Of a stretch of 64,000 bases of DNA, positions 23,901 through 33,130 are shown piece by piece (position 1 is the first letter of the stretch; every line of letters starts with the position of its first letter). A program made the position numbers and the translations under genes. The notes beneath the pieces were generated by a model, which worked only from the letters and a program-made list of their open reading frames with translations, ran no database searches and was not told the origin of the DNA. Source of the stretch: Acholoe squamosa (lineage: Eukaryota > Annelida > Polychaeta > Phyllodocida > Polynoidae); NCBI GenBank assembly GCA_949317995.1, contig OX439052.1, positions 38,937,932 to 39,001,931 on the forward strand, in the 5' to 3' direction.

Positions 23901-26900
23901 CCCGGGTACTGTGTTTGGTTCCTCGGGGCATTTGTAAAGGTTATTTCCTCTGGAAAGAGAAGGTAAAAGTAACATTAATTTTTATCTTGTATAGATTTGA
24001 TTGTGTTAATGCAAGTATTGCAGGAACTAGAAAATAGTAGGTTGTAGTTAAGGACACCACTGGCTTGGTTACCTTTAACTTTCTGCACATCGGTCCCGTA
24101 CCGTTTTTTTTTATTAAGCAAGCTATAAGATATATTAGCAAATGTCAATGATCAGTGAATACACCGAGGGGAATACGGTGCAAAATTATTCACTGTGAGT
24201 TGACATTTGCATTTATGCCATGGCCCTACAAGATGAATTTGCTTTTAGATAAAGAATTACAACAATATTTACTGATTTTGAAGATGCAGAGTCATCGTGG
24301 TTTGTTTTGATCTGCCATGACACCTTGCTTGGCTTGGTTGGGAGCTAGCAGTAGAACTCAAGCCTTTAGTTTCGTATTAAGTCTTATGCACGGGGATATT
24401 TCCATTTTTAACATGGCCTTCTCTTCTATTTACATAAACAAGTCATAACATAAAATTATTGAACTAGTTCAATCATTCTTTCTTCATAAAACTTCTAATA
24501 ACCATACCTAAATACGAAACTAATTAGCTCTGTATAAATTTCAAAATGGTCAAAATATGCAAGGATCGTATTCCATCCCCCTATTGAATATGGCGTAAAT
24601 AGTACTAATCTATAGTGTCATCGATATTAGCCATGGCATAAGTCACTTATGTTCTCTTCAATGTAAATTGTTTTGCTTTCTTTCAGAGTTTAAAAAAAAT
24701 GTTTACACAGCATCAGCTTTCCAGAAAAATTACCTTTTCCTACATCACACCAGTGAACACTAAAACTTTGTCTTCATTCAAGACTTATCATTCAAGAGGT
24801 ACCACTTCGTCAAACACATAGCTATATATCTAAAGAATACTTTGAATCTAAAAACAGTAAGGTTACATTATAATCATGTTTACGTCAGCATGGAATCATA
24901 TGTAGAAATTAGATTTAGAAATTGAAGTTAACTTACTATATAGTTGCGTTTGTATTTCCACACGTTTAGTAACACCATTTACATTTGCTGCGCATGTGTA
25001 TGGGCCGACATCAGTCTCTCTCACAGGATTAATGTATAAACGTGTGACTGGACCTGCTTTCCTGGAGAAGATTCTAGACAGCAAAAAATGAAAAAATTAT
25101 GCCCTCCATCTAGGATGTTCTTAAATACATTATATAGAGGTGCTACTGTAGTCAAAACACTGGGCATTGGCAAAGTGAGCAATATTCCCATGAGCATTCC
25201 AATAGCTGGAAGGAGCTCTGAAGACATCTCATGCTATATATTGAGGATTCCTGAAAATCTGAAAGCACTTCACAAATGCCTATATAATTATAGTGTACTT
25301 GTAAATGCCTATGCCATATGGTGTCTTTAGCTTCTATAACCAGAGTTGCCGGCAGACTAAGATATGACTATGAATTTCCCAGCGTAGTATGTTTAAGCAC
25401 GTACTTCGGTGGCCCAAGAGTGATGTTGTGTTTCGTGTTTGCATGTTTGTGCATTTGCATGTTTCATGTTTGCATGTTTGGTCTTTTCCTGTTTGTCTGT
25501 TTTGACGTTTCATGTTTGCATGTTTGGTCTTTTCATGTTTGGTATTTTCATGTTTTAATCCTTGTCTGTTTTGACATTTCGCGATTTGTGTCTCACCTTT
25601 GTGTGGTTCCATGTTTCACGTCTGCATGTTTAGTCTTTTCCTGTTTGGTCTTGTCATGTTTTACTGTTTGTCTGTTTTGACATTTCACATTTGTGTGTTT
25701 CTATGTTTGCATGTTTGGTCTTTTCCTGTTTGGTCCTCACTGAAAACCTGGAAAATCCGAAACTAGTCAGCGGTGACGACTTTAGGTCCTCCAGTTGACG
25801 ATACCTAAAACTACAGCTTTAGGTAGTCAAAATGATGACTTTAGGTCGTCATCCTGACGACCTGAGTTGTCAGTATGACAATACTGACAGTACAGAGTTG
25901 TCATACTGATGACTTAGGTTGTCAGGATGATGACCTAAAGTTTGACTACCTAAAGTTGTAGTTTTAGGTATCGTCAACTTGAGGACCTAAAGTGGTCACA
26001 GCTGACTAGTTTCGGATCTTCCAGGTTTTCAGTGCTGTCATGTTTTACTGTTTGTCTCTTTTGACATTTCGCACTTTGTGCTTTGCCTTTGTGTGTTTCC
26101 ATGTTTCATGTTTGCATGTTTAGTCTTTTCCTGTTTGGTTTTGTCATGATTTACTGTTTGTCTGTTTTGATGTTTCGCATTTGTGTGTTTCCATGTTTGG
26201 TCTTCTCCTGTTTCATCTTGTCATGTTTTACTGTTTGTCTGTTTTGAAATTTTTCACTCTTTGTTTCATGTTTGGGTCATTCCATTATAAATGGACAGAT
26301 TTTAAGAACTTTCACGCATGACCTCCTAAGACCTGGATGATTTTTCTTCTATCGTTAAATGTAGTACTAAACACCCTCCTTCCAGAATATATACATTTCT
26401 CTAACCCTGTTTTCTTCATCTTAGCTGGCTCTTGGGCTTTAAACAGCTGTAATATCATCATTTCAGGCCCAACATAGTGCTGCCTTTATATGATTATGTT
26501 GTAATTGTTCGATGACTTCAATTTATAGAAATTTGGTAGTAGAGCATATTGTGGTGAAATTATCATTTTTTTGAATTTCCATCCATCAAAATCAGTGCAT
26601 ATGAAAAACATTTCACTGTGCAGGACATTCTGTCTCACAGCTATTTTATTCTGCCAGCCTGACTTGATTTCTGCAGGACTGGTTACCTTTGTATGTTCAT
26701 CGGTAATATCAATTTGTTGTTCTCCTACATGTTTTCACCCATTAAGGGCTGATATTGAGAATACTCAACATCCATGTAGGGGTGGATGTTGAGTATACTC
26801 AACACCATGTAGGGGCTGATGTTGAGTATAATTGACATAGATATATTGATATGGCAACCATGTTTTGAAATTTGAGATGGACTTAAGTGTGCTGCTATTT

Positions 26901-29900
26901 TTAGTCTGACGATGTTTAGAGTGATAGAGACATTGGAAAATGGTTGAAAATAATATCAAAAACATGGGCAGTGTATTATACTTTGCAATCCCCCGCCCCT
27001 GGTCAATGTACTGCTCAAAATCTAGTCCTCTAGGCATCCAAAGTACCCTCATAGCTCGCCCTTAATGGTTAATCATTTGAATAATCTATATATAAAAACT
27101 AGCATATGGGCCAAAGTCTAGGCAGTCATTTTGACTGGCAGAATTCATTGTTCTGCTGGTCCGTCAGACATTTAGCCGGCTATAGCTGGCAGCTGGTGGG
27201 TTTTGTATGAACTGCAAAATGGTATTTTGGATAGCAAAATATGAATGAGACCACCACATGATATATAGAAATTAGCCTAAATACTGGCACTGAATTTGGT
27301 TTAGCACCTGAGCACTTTGTAATCAAATCATTTCTATATAACATATTTAAAAAGGGTCTTAACCTGATGTTTCCTCATATCATCCACTAGAAAGCCAGTT
27401 TAAATTATCCAATGTTTGAAATGGCTAATTCCTTCAATTATTATGACCAGGGGAGAGCCAAATTAAGGATTAGTATTTCCAAGGTTTCTCACCAGGTCTG
27501 GAATAAAGGCCATTGAACAGCCACGTTCCACTGAGTGGACACACTTTCATTTGAACTAGGGCCTTTACTCCTAAGTAGATACCCAAAGTAAACTGCCACT
27601 GTCTCAAATCTCCATAAATGAACTGTGCACAAAGATAACATTATTTTGTTATGCAAGTATCTTTGTTTGAATTTTCGTCACAGTTCCTTTTATACATATT
27701 ACACTGATATTAATTTGTATGTATATAGATATGCATGTATATCATTATTAGCATGGTAATGAACACTTAGTGACTTAATATCCAAGAGGGAGAATTATAT
27801 GTTTGATTAAGATCAGGTTTTCCCAGTCCAGAACTCTTCATATACATGATCTTTAATATATATGTTTTTCATTCATTCTAAGTCAGCCATGATAAGCCAT
27901 TTAAAGACTGATTTAGTGCAAGAGTAAAACAAGTAATGAACTAGAAAATCGCAATCTTGTCAGACCTGGCACAGAATCTTCATCTTGAAAGCTTATCTCC
28001 CTATGTTGACTATAATTATGGTCTGTCACTCTAGGGTCTTGTGCCTGGAACATCTAAAGCAATCAGGATGGAAAGTCTGACCGAGGACTGACAATTCAAA
28101 TTTGACTGAGTTTGACTCAATTATTCTATTCTGTTTAACTAGAAGACCCTAACAACTTTTCAGTTTAGTGTAAGGTCTCAGGACATCACCTATAATTGTA
28201 TACTATGTCTTCACAGACTAGCATACTATATCCTCTGTGATAGTGCAGAAAGGGTTCTAGAAGGCCCTAAATAAGTTCAACATCAAAATATCCTATAAAT
28301 CTCTGATGCGATAGATTTCAGACCACCAAGTAATTCTCCAATTCACTGCACACCTTTTAGGGACCAACTTGTACAAGCTGTGTGACAAATTGTTATATGT
28401 GATGAGCTTGCCAGTACCAGATCAAGCAATGGAGCCACACACTGGACATTCTCTTGACCAAACAAAGATAGCACAAATCCACCTGTATAAAGAATATATA
28501 AAGAGAGCAACTCAGCACATGATATGAAGGAAAATTCTGTTTATATGAGGCATAGCCTCTCCCCTACCTAAAGTAACTAACTCCAAAGGCATAACATACC
28601 TGGATTATAGAAAATAAACCCTTGTCATGCCTAAAATAGTAAATGCGTTAGTCAATGCCTCATGCAGTCTTACAAGAATTAATTTATTATCTTTAGCCAG
28701 GTGCCATAGCCACAGTTTTCTGATTTGATGTTCCCAATTTGGTATATGAGTGGGCCAAGACCCATAGTATTTCAAGACAAAAGGATTTTTATCTGCTCAT
28801 AGCTCTAAAAATTAGCCCTTTTCATGTCACCCTCAGGCCATTTGCCAACAGTTCATGATAATGACCCAAATGTCTGAACAGACAAACAGTAAAACATGAA
28901 CATACCAAACATGAAAGGACCAAACATGCAAACATGAAACATGACAACACACAAACATGAAACACAAAGTGTGAAATGTCAAAAGAGACAAACAGTAAAA
29001 CATGAAACATGAAAAGACCAAACATGGAAACATGGAAACACACAAAGGCGAAACACAAAGTGCCAAACATCAAAGCAGACAAACAGTAAAATTTGAATAT
29101 ACCAAACAGGGAAAGACCAAACATGCAAACATGAAACATGACAACACACAAAGGCAAAACACAAAGTGCTAAATGTCAAAAGAGACAAACAGTATAACAT
29201 GACAAGACCAAACAGGAAAAGACCAAACATGCAACATGGAAACACACAAAGGCGAAACATCAAAACAGACAAACAGTAAAACATGACAAGACCAAACAGG
29301 AAAAGACCAAACATGCAAACATGAGACATGACAACACACAAACACGAAACTCAAAACAGACAAACAGTAAAACATGGCAAGAACAAACAGGAAAAGACCA
29401 AACATGCAAACATGACAAGACACAAATACGAAACATCAAAAAAGAGAAACAGTAAAACATGACAAGACCAAACAGGAAAAGACCAAATATGCAAACATGA
29501 AACTTGGAACCACACAAAGTGTGAAATGTCAAAACAGACAAAGACAAACATGAAAATTAAAACATGCAAACTCGAAACATGCAAATGCACAAACATGCAA
29601 ACACACAAACACGAAACAGAATGTCACTCATACAATTGAGACCAATGTTGTGCCGGACAGGACATTGAAGTATTTAGACAAACTTCCTAGGTACCTACCT
29701 CTGGGAGTCATCATTTGGTACTGCTGTCATGTTTGGGGTGTACCATCTCATGTGGATGTTGTCCCGCCGCTCTATTCCAACAAGGGAACATGAGATGGAA
29801 ACATTCTTCTCTGCTTCTATGAACCAAGGACTGCCCTTACCCATCCTCATATACCAGTCTGTCAAAGATAGGTTTACAAACAAGCTGATAAGAAAAAGTC

Positions 29901-30970
29901 GGTTTTTTCTTAAATTCAAGGGCCGCTGATGCAGGAGTGTATCACTGTGGACAAGATGCACCAATGAAGTGATGGCAAGTCTGCTAGCCAGCACTTCTTT
30001 GGAGCATTATGCCAACTCTATAGGGTCGGTGTACACGTATATATACTTCTGGAGGGTCGTCATGATGCTCCAATACAGTCTCGCCAGCACTTCATTCATG
30101 ATCATGGCGACCAATGGACATGATGCATTGATCAAAGGGTTAAGGTCGACTACTACAATCATACACAACACTGCAATTGCAAATTATGTGCAATTCCTAT
30201 GGGATTTTTGGTGCGACTTGAAACAATTTTGTAATTTTATCAACACAGATATTTTGGATTACACTAAATTTAAATTTCAGTAGTTTTCTAATATATTATA
30301 AGGCAAAAAAAAATATCATGTGTTTCCAGTTACATGCCTCCAAGACCTAGGGTCGGTAGGACGTTTTTTTCTTTTTTTCTTCTTTTTTTTGTTTTGTTTT
30401 GTTTTTTTGATTTTGTATAGAAAAGTATTGGGCTGATGCCATCACATTCATGATTTGAGATTCAGATTTATGACAAACGTGACATGTGAAATAAATTTGT
30501 GCTTTATAAAGCTAATAAATATAGACCCATAGATGATTTTCATGAAGAACGGAAGAAAAGTTATGAAAAATATAAAAAAAATAGCTTTAAAAATCCCCAA
30601 AATTCTCAAAATTAAAAAAAATAAAAATAAATGAATTAGGGTCTGTTGGCCTAGGGTCGGTCGGGTAACTGGAAACAAATCGTTTTTTTTTTTTGCCTAA
30701 GTTATTGGGAGCTAGACATAGATGTATCTAACAAGAAAACCATGAAATATGCGAGTTTGCTCGGTAGCTCTTCATTGGAGCATCATGCCGGACCTTGGGG
30801 ACTGTATCAAGCCAATGACGACCAATCATGATGACCAGTATATAGACAATGGGCATTAATGCATCAGTCGCCCTTAAAGGGTAAGGAGAAACTTAAGTAT
30901 TACCTTGAGTATTCCCATAGTGAAGGAGGAATAGGAGTAAAACAGCTACTTTCTCCATGTTGGATATGAC
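14945..30970 (-). CDS. IgSF gene A: secreted-type Ig/FN3 protein, 18 exons
   Basis: A gene of the NCAM/Fasciclin II style read on the minus strand. Exons: 30904-30958 (signal peptide), 29699-29858 and 24937-25073 (Ig1), 23821-23949 and 22611-22751 (Ig2), 21681-21845 and 21144-21263 (FN3-1), 20679-20806 and 20030-20210 (FN3-2), 19766-19930 and 19337-19456 (FN3-3), 18864-18991 and 18412-18592 (FN3-4). Then come either a terminal exon 18192-18310 (642 residues in all) or a second Ig pair, 17080-17251, 15903-16042, 15336-15470, 15003-15139 (797 residues if spliced from FN3-4). Every junction has AG/GT borders and the phases agree throughout. No transmembrane or clear GPI signal is visible, so the products appear secreted. 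The likely role is cell adhesion or recognition, from family. The last four exons could instead be a separate gene whose first exon I did not find. Confidence 0.8.
14966..14971 (-). terminator. Poly(A) signal of gene A
   Basis: AATAAA on the minus strand, about 31 nt after the stop codon at 15003-15005. It supports the exon at 15003-15139 being a true terminal exon. Confidence 0.55.
15003..15139 (-). CDS. Gene A exon 18: second half of Ig4, stop
   Basis: Phase 1 acceptor after CCCACAG. It encodes GHYLYEPAGLRIYNITRAD, then TGLYTCVAEV with the Ig strand-F cysteine, and ends VSVIV-stop at 15003-15005. A GTATGA overlaps the stop and could be a donor, but it would be phase 0, unlike sister exons, and a poly(A) signal follows at once. 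Confidence 0.75.
15336..15470 (-). CDS. Gene A exon 17: first half of Ig4
   Basis: Begins KDITFDSAP, shared with exon 4 of gene B (KDITFD). It contains the Ig strand-B cysteine (LIQCQASG) and the core tryptophan (VWWRKQG). Phase 1 in, phase 1 out, donor GTTTGT. Confidence 0.8.
15903..16042 (-). CDS. Gene A exon 16: second half of Ig3
   Basis: Encodes RVFVRSPTNQSQRLYVFDV and the Ig signature EDAGNYTCQAV. Phase 2 in, phase 1 out, donor GTATGT. Confidence 0.8.
16585..16598 (+). promoter_or_regulatory. Perfect X-box (RFX-type) motif
   Basis: GTTGCCATGGAAAC matches the RFX X-box consensus exactly. It lies in the intron between exons 15 and 16 of gene A, 44 bp from an identical motif. Whether it is functional or merely part of a repeat is unknown. 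Confidence 0.45.
16629..16642 (+). promoter_or_regulatory. Second perfect X-box motif
   Basis: GTTGCCATGGAAAC again, in the same orientation as the copy at 16585-16598. Confidence 0.45.
17080..17251 (-). CDS. Gene A exon 15: first half of Ig3
   Basis: Follows a pyrimidine-rich acceptor ending TTGCCAG. It encodes DEESVKLMLSLSPTDM, strand B FMVECSVTG with cysteine, and the core tryptophan in VDIRWYAKG, and ends SSR. Phase 1 in, phase 2 out, as in the other Ig1-type first halves. It can splice in frame from exon 13, skipping exon 14. Confidence 0.8.
17276..17348 (-). repeat. Relic of a Gypsy LTR
   Basis: About 70 bp resembles the LTR at 57353-57425: both carry ACACAACCC, TCAAGTA and the 16-bp block TGGCCACACCATCTAA in the same order and orientation, with small indels. 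It suggests an older, decayed LTR of a related family in the intron before exon 15. Confidence 0.5.
17376..17924. repeat. MITE, CACTGCAAAAATGGTG ends, 549 bp
   Basis: Inverted ends of 23 bp (CACTGCAAAAATGGTGTTTA; right end its reverse complement with one change). The interior is full of TTTAGATTTAAACAT and AAACATGTTTAG palindromes. No coding capacity. Confidence 0.8.
18192..18310 (-). CDS. Gene A exon 14: candidate alternative terminal exon
   Basis: In the phase required by exon 13 (phase 1) this gives DDCYAGLGDTVQWVWRGSKS followed by NATQSS and a C-terminal stop at 18192-18194, about 38 residues without a hydrophobic anchor. The acceptor (CCGCTGAG) has a poor pyrimidine tract. A variant ATTAAA poly(A) signal lies about 130 nt downstream. 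It could be a non-coding coincidence. Confidence 0.35.
18412..18592 (-). CDS. Gene A exon 13: second half of FN3-4
   Basis: Encodes VHSDTFKEIRVDDDPSSPIT, YRIGHLMANTTYRVLIQAYN and DIGWSAPS, a standard FN3 strand E-G region. Phase 0 in, phase 1 out, donor GTTAGT. Nearly the same as exon 9. Confidence 0.85.
18864..18991 (-). CDS. Gene A exon 12: first half of FN3-4
   Basis: Encodes SPYPVVISSSPKGTDSDSYL, LTWEEPRNGG and YKIRYGL. Phase 1 in, phase 0 out, donor GTAAGC. Confidence 0.85.
19337..19456 (-). CDS. Gene A exon 11: second half of FN3-3
   Basis: Encodes LNNLRPSTQYIVNVRAVNAN and GVGPAAQIS, a clear FN3 E-F-G region. Phase 1 in and out, donor GTGAGT. Confidence 0.85.
19766..19930 (-). CDS. 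Gene A exon 10: first half of FN3-3
   Basis: Encodes FPGRPGGVIASETTPTSVTL, QVQPPNTDGGSPITAYEF and TYDRNKI. Phase 1 in and out, donor GTAAGT. It is closely similar to exon 6. Confidence 0.85.
20030..20210 (-). CDS. Gene A exon 9: second half of FN3-2
   Basis: Encodes VHSDSFEEVRVENDPSSPIT, TYRVLIQAYNDIGWSAPSED and FTFTTHSQA. Phase 0 in, phase 1 out. Confidence 0.85.
20283..20406. repeat. Small MITE flanked by TTAA
   Basis: TTAA at 20279-20282 and 20407-20410 flank ends CCCTTT and a degenerate AAAAGG. It resembles the TTAA-flanked elements at 43924-44161 and 56735-56808. It lies in the intron between exons 8 and 9. Confidence 0.45.
20679..20806 (-). CDS. Gene A exon 8: first half of FN3-2
   Basis: Encodes VPYPVVISSTPEGNGSDSYP, LTWENPRDGGLPIKGYKI and KYGL. 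Phase 1 in, phase 0 out. Confidence 0.85.
21144..21263 (-). CDS. Gene A exon 7: second half of FN3-1
   Basis: Encodes FTLKVLRPSTQYTVYARAVN, AIGVGPAVIIS. Phase 1 in and out, donor GTGGGT, weaker than its sister exon 11. Confidence 0.85.
21681..21845 (-). CDS. Gene A exon 6: first half of FN3-1
   Basis: Encodes IPARPGGVTASETTPTSVTL, QVQPPNTDGGSQITAYEF. This is the Ig-to-FN3 junction typical of neural adhesion molecules. Phase 1 in and out. Confidence 0.85.
22611..22751 (-). CDS. Gene A exon 5: second half of Ig2
   Basis: Encodes GSHYKVEEDGLAIKNVSHLD, EGEYICRAEV with the strand-F cysteine. Phase 1 in and out, donor GTGAGT. Confidence 0.85.
23194..23551. repeat. MITE, GGGTGTTGCTCCTAT ends, 358 bp
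   Basis: Inverted ends of about 28 bp: the left begins GGGTGTTGCTCCTATTGTAA and the right is the reverse complement with two or three changes. It lies in the intron between exons 4 and 5 of gene A. Confidence 0.8.
23821..23949 (-). CDS. Gene A exon 4: first half of Ig2
   Basis: Encodes KEITFTNAPRNQTQYPGSRG, then FVVCEVDGMPEPEVKWYLNG with the strand-B cysteine and core tryptophan. Phase 1 in and out, donor GTACTG. Confidence 0.85.
24138..24212. repeat. Short foldback element
   Basis: GCAAATGTCAA with GATCAGTGAATA on the left is mirrored by TATTCACTG and TTGACATTTGC on the right. It could form a hairpin within the intron between exons 3 and 4. Confidence 0.6.
24937..25073 (-). CDS. Gene A exon 3: second half of Ig1
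   Basis: Encodes RIFSRKAGPVTRLYINPVRE, TDVGPYTCAANVNGV with the strand-F cysteine. Phase 2 in, phase 1 out, donor GTAAGT. Confidence 0.85.
25428..26280. repeat. Minisatellite block 1 (TGTTTGCATGTTTGG type)
   Basis: Irregular tandem copies built from CATGTTTGGTCTTTTCCTG, TTTACTGTTTGTCTGTTTTG and similar words. It is interrupted by a MITE at 25738-26034. The inverse complement occurs at 28868-29616 within the same intron of gene A. Confidence 0.85.
25738..26034. repeat. Near-palindromic MITE inside minisatellite block 1
   Basis: Ends CACTGAAAACCTGGAA and TTCCAGGTTTTCAGTG. Almost the whole 297 bp pairs with itself. Compared with the surrounding array, the pre-insertion site appears to have read GGTCCTGTCATG or similar, suggesting a duplicated CT at most. 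Confidence 0.8.
26737..27070. repeat. Possible MITE, ACCCATTAAGGGC ends
   Basis: Left ACCCATTAAGGGC and right GCCCTTAATGGTT are inverted. Near the left end a 35-bp direct repeat (GATGTTGAGTATACTCAACA type) occurs about three times. Evidence is moderate. Confidence 0.4.
27071..28867. other. Interior of gene A intron 2, nothing recognised
   Basis: No exon-like Ig or FN3 sequence, no RNA gene and no clear repeat ends seen. It separates the two inverted minisatellite blocks. Confidence 0.5.
28868..29616. repeat. Minisatellite block 2, inverse of block 1
   Basis: Copies of CAAACATGCAAACATGAAAC, GACAAACAGTAAAACATGA and AACAGGAAAAGACCAAACAT, the reverse complement of the words in 25428-26280. Long open frames across it are rich in Cys, Phe, Val and Leu and are only translations of the repeat. 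Confidence 0.85.
29699..29858 (-). CDS. Gene A exon 2: first half of Ig1
   Basis: Encodes DWYMRMGKGSPWFIEAEKNV, then SISCSLVG with the strand-B cysteine and the core tryptophan in HMRWYTPN, ending DSQR. Phase 1 in, phase 2 out, donor GTAGGT. Confidence 0.85.
29914..30139. repeat. TTAA-flanked MITE copy (CCGCTGATGC family)
   Basis: TTAA at 29910-29913 and 30140-30143. The left end has GGGCCGCTGATGCA and the right has TGCATTGATCAAAGGG. It is a diverged copy of 43924-44161, sharing the AGCACTTC and GGAGGGTCGTCATGATGCTCC words. Confidence 0.55.
30301..30698. repeat. MITE, AGGCAAAAAAAAA/TGTTTCCAGTTAC ends
   Basis: Both ends carry AGGC plus an A run followed by TGTTTCCAGTTAC, inverted at the right (GTAACTGGAAACA and TTTTTTTTGCCT). 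CCTAGGGTCGGT is also mirrored. It lies in intron 1 of gene A. Confidence 0.65.
30753..30880. repeat. Truncated copy of the CCGCTGATGC MITE
   Basis: Only the right half is present: GAGCATCATGCC, GACGACCAAT and the end GCATTAATGCATCAG with CGCCCTTAAAGGG. Confidence 0.5.
30904..30958 (-). CDS. Gene A exon 1: signal peptide
   Basis: Start codon at 30958-30956. It encodes MEKVAVLLLFLLHYGNTQ plus one base of the next codon, a typical short signal peptide; donor GTAATA. The second IgSF gene starts with the closely similar MEQKAVLLLLILHYGYTQ, which confirms the start. Confidence 0.85.
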
Positions 30971-30997
30971 TTGGTATGACTATGAGTCTATGTGGAA

Positions 30998-31004
30998 CTA
31001 TATA
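30998..31004 (-). promoter_or_regulatory. TATA box candidate of gene A
   Basis: TATATAG about 40 nt before the start codon on the minus strand. Spacing allows a very short 5' leader. Confidence 0.4.
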
Positions 31005-31009
31005 CAGGC

Positions 31010-31681
31010 CAGACAGTAATCTATATTCATTGGTAAATAATGGTGTCATTATATAGTTATATTGTCCTTGTTGCTCGTATATCTGGTAAATTGTAGAATT
31101 TATATCGGACAGTATATTATTCAAATATAAGCAGAGTGCCAGTAATTGAGGCATACGGGTGATACTTAATGAGTACTTAATGAGTAATATCAAATCACAT
31201 TTTCTCCATTTCCAATACTTCTTAATGAGTTAAAGTTCATAGCTGATGTACTACTGCACATGTATAGTGTATAACACAGAATAAACCACATAATTATAAT
31301 CATGAGAACTGTCATTATTATGAGTCAGCATGAGCGAAATAAAAAAATGAGGAAAGAAAGCAATGGAGTCATTATCCCCGCATGGTAGTTTGTATATAGC
31401 ACTTGTTCTAGCTGAAGGTCACAGGACCTTGTTTTATATGATGATATACTTCATTTATGTATGAGATGTACTCCAAAAGGCAATACCTTTTATAAATGAA
31501 TATAGCACAGCTATCAGATTTCAGAACGATTTTGGGTGCCCAAACTGGATAATCTGAGTGCTTTTATCACAGGATATAGGCACTGAGAGTTGACACTTGA
31601 ATATTGACAGTGTTGTTTTTCTATACTATTCTTATGTGCCAGCAGCTCAGGTTTAGCTTTGGTAGTGGTTCATACAGGAAA
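31010..31681. other. Upstream region of gene A, nothing recognised
   Basis: AT-rich DNA without genes or clear repeat ends; may hold gene A regulatory sequence. Confidence 0.4.
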
Positions 31682-31753
31682 AGCTCAGTGGGACTAGAAC
31701 CTGGGATCTTCTGATCCAAAGTGCTTCATGCTATTCATTAGGCCACGGGGCTA
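31682..31753 (-). pseudogene. tRNA-Arg-like sequence (tRNA pseudogene or SINE head)
   Basis: On the minus strand it reads GTGGCCTAATGAATAGCA (D arm, A-box-like), CTTTGGATCAGAAGATC (anticodon and variable region) and GGTTCTAGTCC (B box). This follows animal tRNA-Arg(UCG) closely, but the anticodon position reads TTG, and the T stem and acceptor stem do not pair well. It is a decayed tRNA or the head of a tRNA-derived SINE. The satellite units begin inside it and lack the B box. Confidence 0.55.
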
Positions 31754-31892
31754 GACAATGGTGCTGGGTTAGATGACTATTATTTGTGGGACCCTATAGA
31801 TACCATATATATATGTTTGTATGTCAGTGAATGCAGAATGTATTGTCATGCATTCTCATGCACCCTAAAGGTGCAGACCATCGTATAAATGC

Positions 31893-32015
31893 AATGTGTG
31901 ATGATAATGCTTGCACGCGTCCCTTTTAGGTACTTGATAGAGGCACTCGGCTTTGCCTCTTGACTCTATCATTACCTAAAAGGCACTAGTGCAAGCATAA
32001 TCATCATATATTACA
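31893..32015. repeat. Hairpin element within satellite unit 1
   Basis: ATGATAATGCTTGCAC with CCTTTTAGGTA on the left is mirrored by TACCTAAAAGG and GTGCAAGCATAATCATCAT on the right, and the loop contains GGCACTCGGCTTTGCCTC. It occurs also in units 2, 4 and 5 and is missing from unit 3. Confidence 0.75.
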
Positions 32016-32739
32016 TTCATAGGAGCCAAGGACGAAGCCAACAACTCCCATACATGATATTGACTTCAAGTAACAGGAGTATATCTGACATACACCTCGA
32101 TTTGATAGACTGAATTTGTAAGTTTTAAAAGTTTATTGCAGGCATTTCTCTCTTAAATTGCCAAAATGCATGAGGTGCTGCATTGTGTGCGTATTGCAAA
32201 ATATATTGCATTTAGAATAATGAATGGTACAGGGTTATGATACTGCACAAGTAACTTCCGGTGGGTTATTTATTGAGATTTCTTTAGGAAAATAGCACAT
32301 GATGTAAGGAAAAAAACAGCACCTGGTTCTACACTTACAGTGTTGTGCAAGCACAACTAGGATGGTTTTTAGCAATCGTGACGTCATCTATAACAGGGCC
32401 ATATTACATGGTGGTATAATATGTATGGTTCCTATTAAATGCCCTGGTGACATGATCTTTTGGTGATGTCATAGATAATGGAATAGAAATTCCATTATCA
32501 CTCCAAACTGGCGGCCGACAAGGCATTTGACGGTGCACTGACACACTGTTTGATGGCCGGCCGTCACTGACGGACAGCACAGGGAGGGTCCCCCGCTTTC
32601 TAGTTCTATTAGACTTTGGAGTATGTTGTATTGATTCATAATCCATCCAAAATCTTTGAAAGTCCTTTATCACATGCCTCATAGCATGTGACGCTGGCCA
32701 CTGACGGAATGCTACAGGGCCTGTTGGGTTCCAATATGT

Positions 32740-33130
32740 CCACCCATTCTGTGTATCCGCCAGATCCTTAATTCCGTTTCGTCCACCGTGTCCACTAAAA
32801 TTTACTTATTCCATTGTGTCCACCAGGTTTTTTTCCGAAACATCCACAAAAAGTTCAGAATTCCATTTTGTCCACCAGCTGTTGTTACAAAATATCCATA
32901 AAAATTTCCAAATTCCATTCTGTCCACCAGATTTTATTCCAAAATATCTGCAAAAATGTCCAAATTCCATTGTGTCTGCCAGATTTTGTTCCAAAACATC
33001 CAAAAAAAAGTTTGAAATTCCATTCTGTCCACCAGTTTTTGTTCCAAAATGTCCACCAAAAGTGTCCAGATTCTATTCTATCCACAAGCTCTTGCTCCAA
33101 ATTGTCTGCAAAAATGTCCAAATTACATTC
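32740..33130. repeat. 52-bp subrepeats in satellite unit 1
   Basis: Copies of CCATTCTGTCCACCAGATTT followed by TCCAAAATATC and AAAATTTCC start near 32811, 32863, 32915, 32967, 33020 and 33073. Equivalent blocks occur in each unit; unit 5 has lost about two copies. Degenerate relatives lie at 43400-43640 and 49110-49200. Confidence 0.85.

Noticed and set aside
25088..25330. 80-residue plus-strand frame overlapping gene A exon 3
   Set aside because: It lies opposite the acceptor region and intron of a well-supported exon, with no domain.
25318..25680. Cys/Phe/Val-rich frames of 77-120 residues here and at 28822-29608
   Set aside because: They are translations of the TGTTTGCATGTTTGG minisatellite, in multiple overlapping frames.
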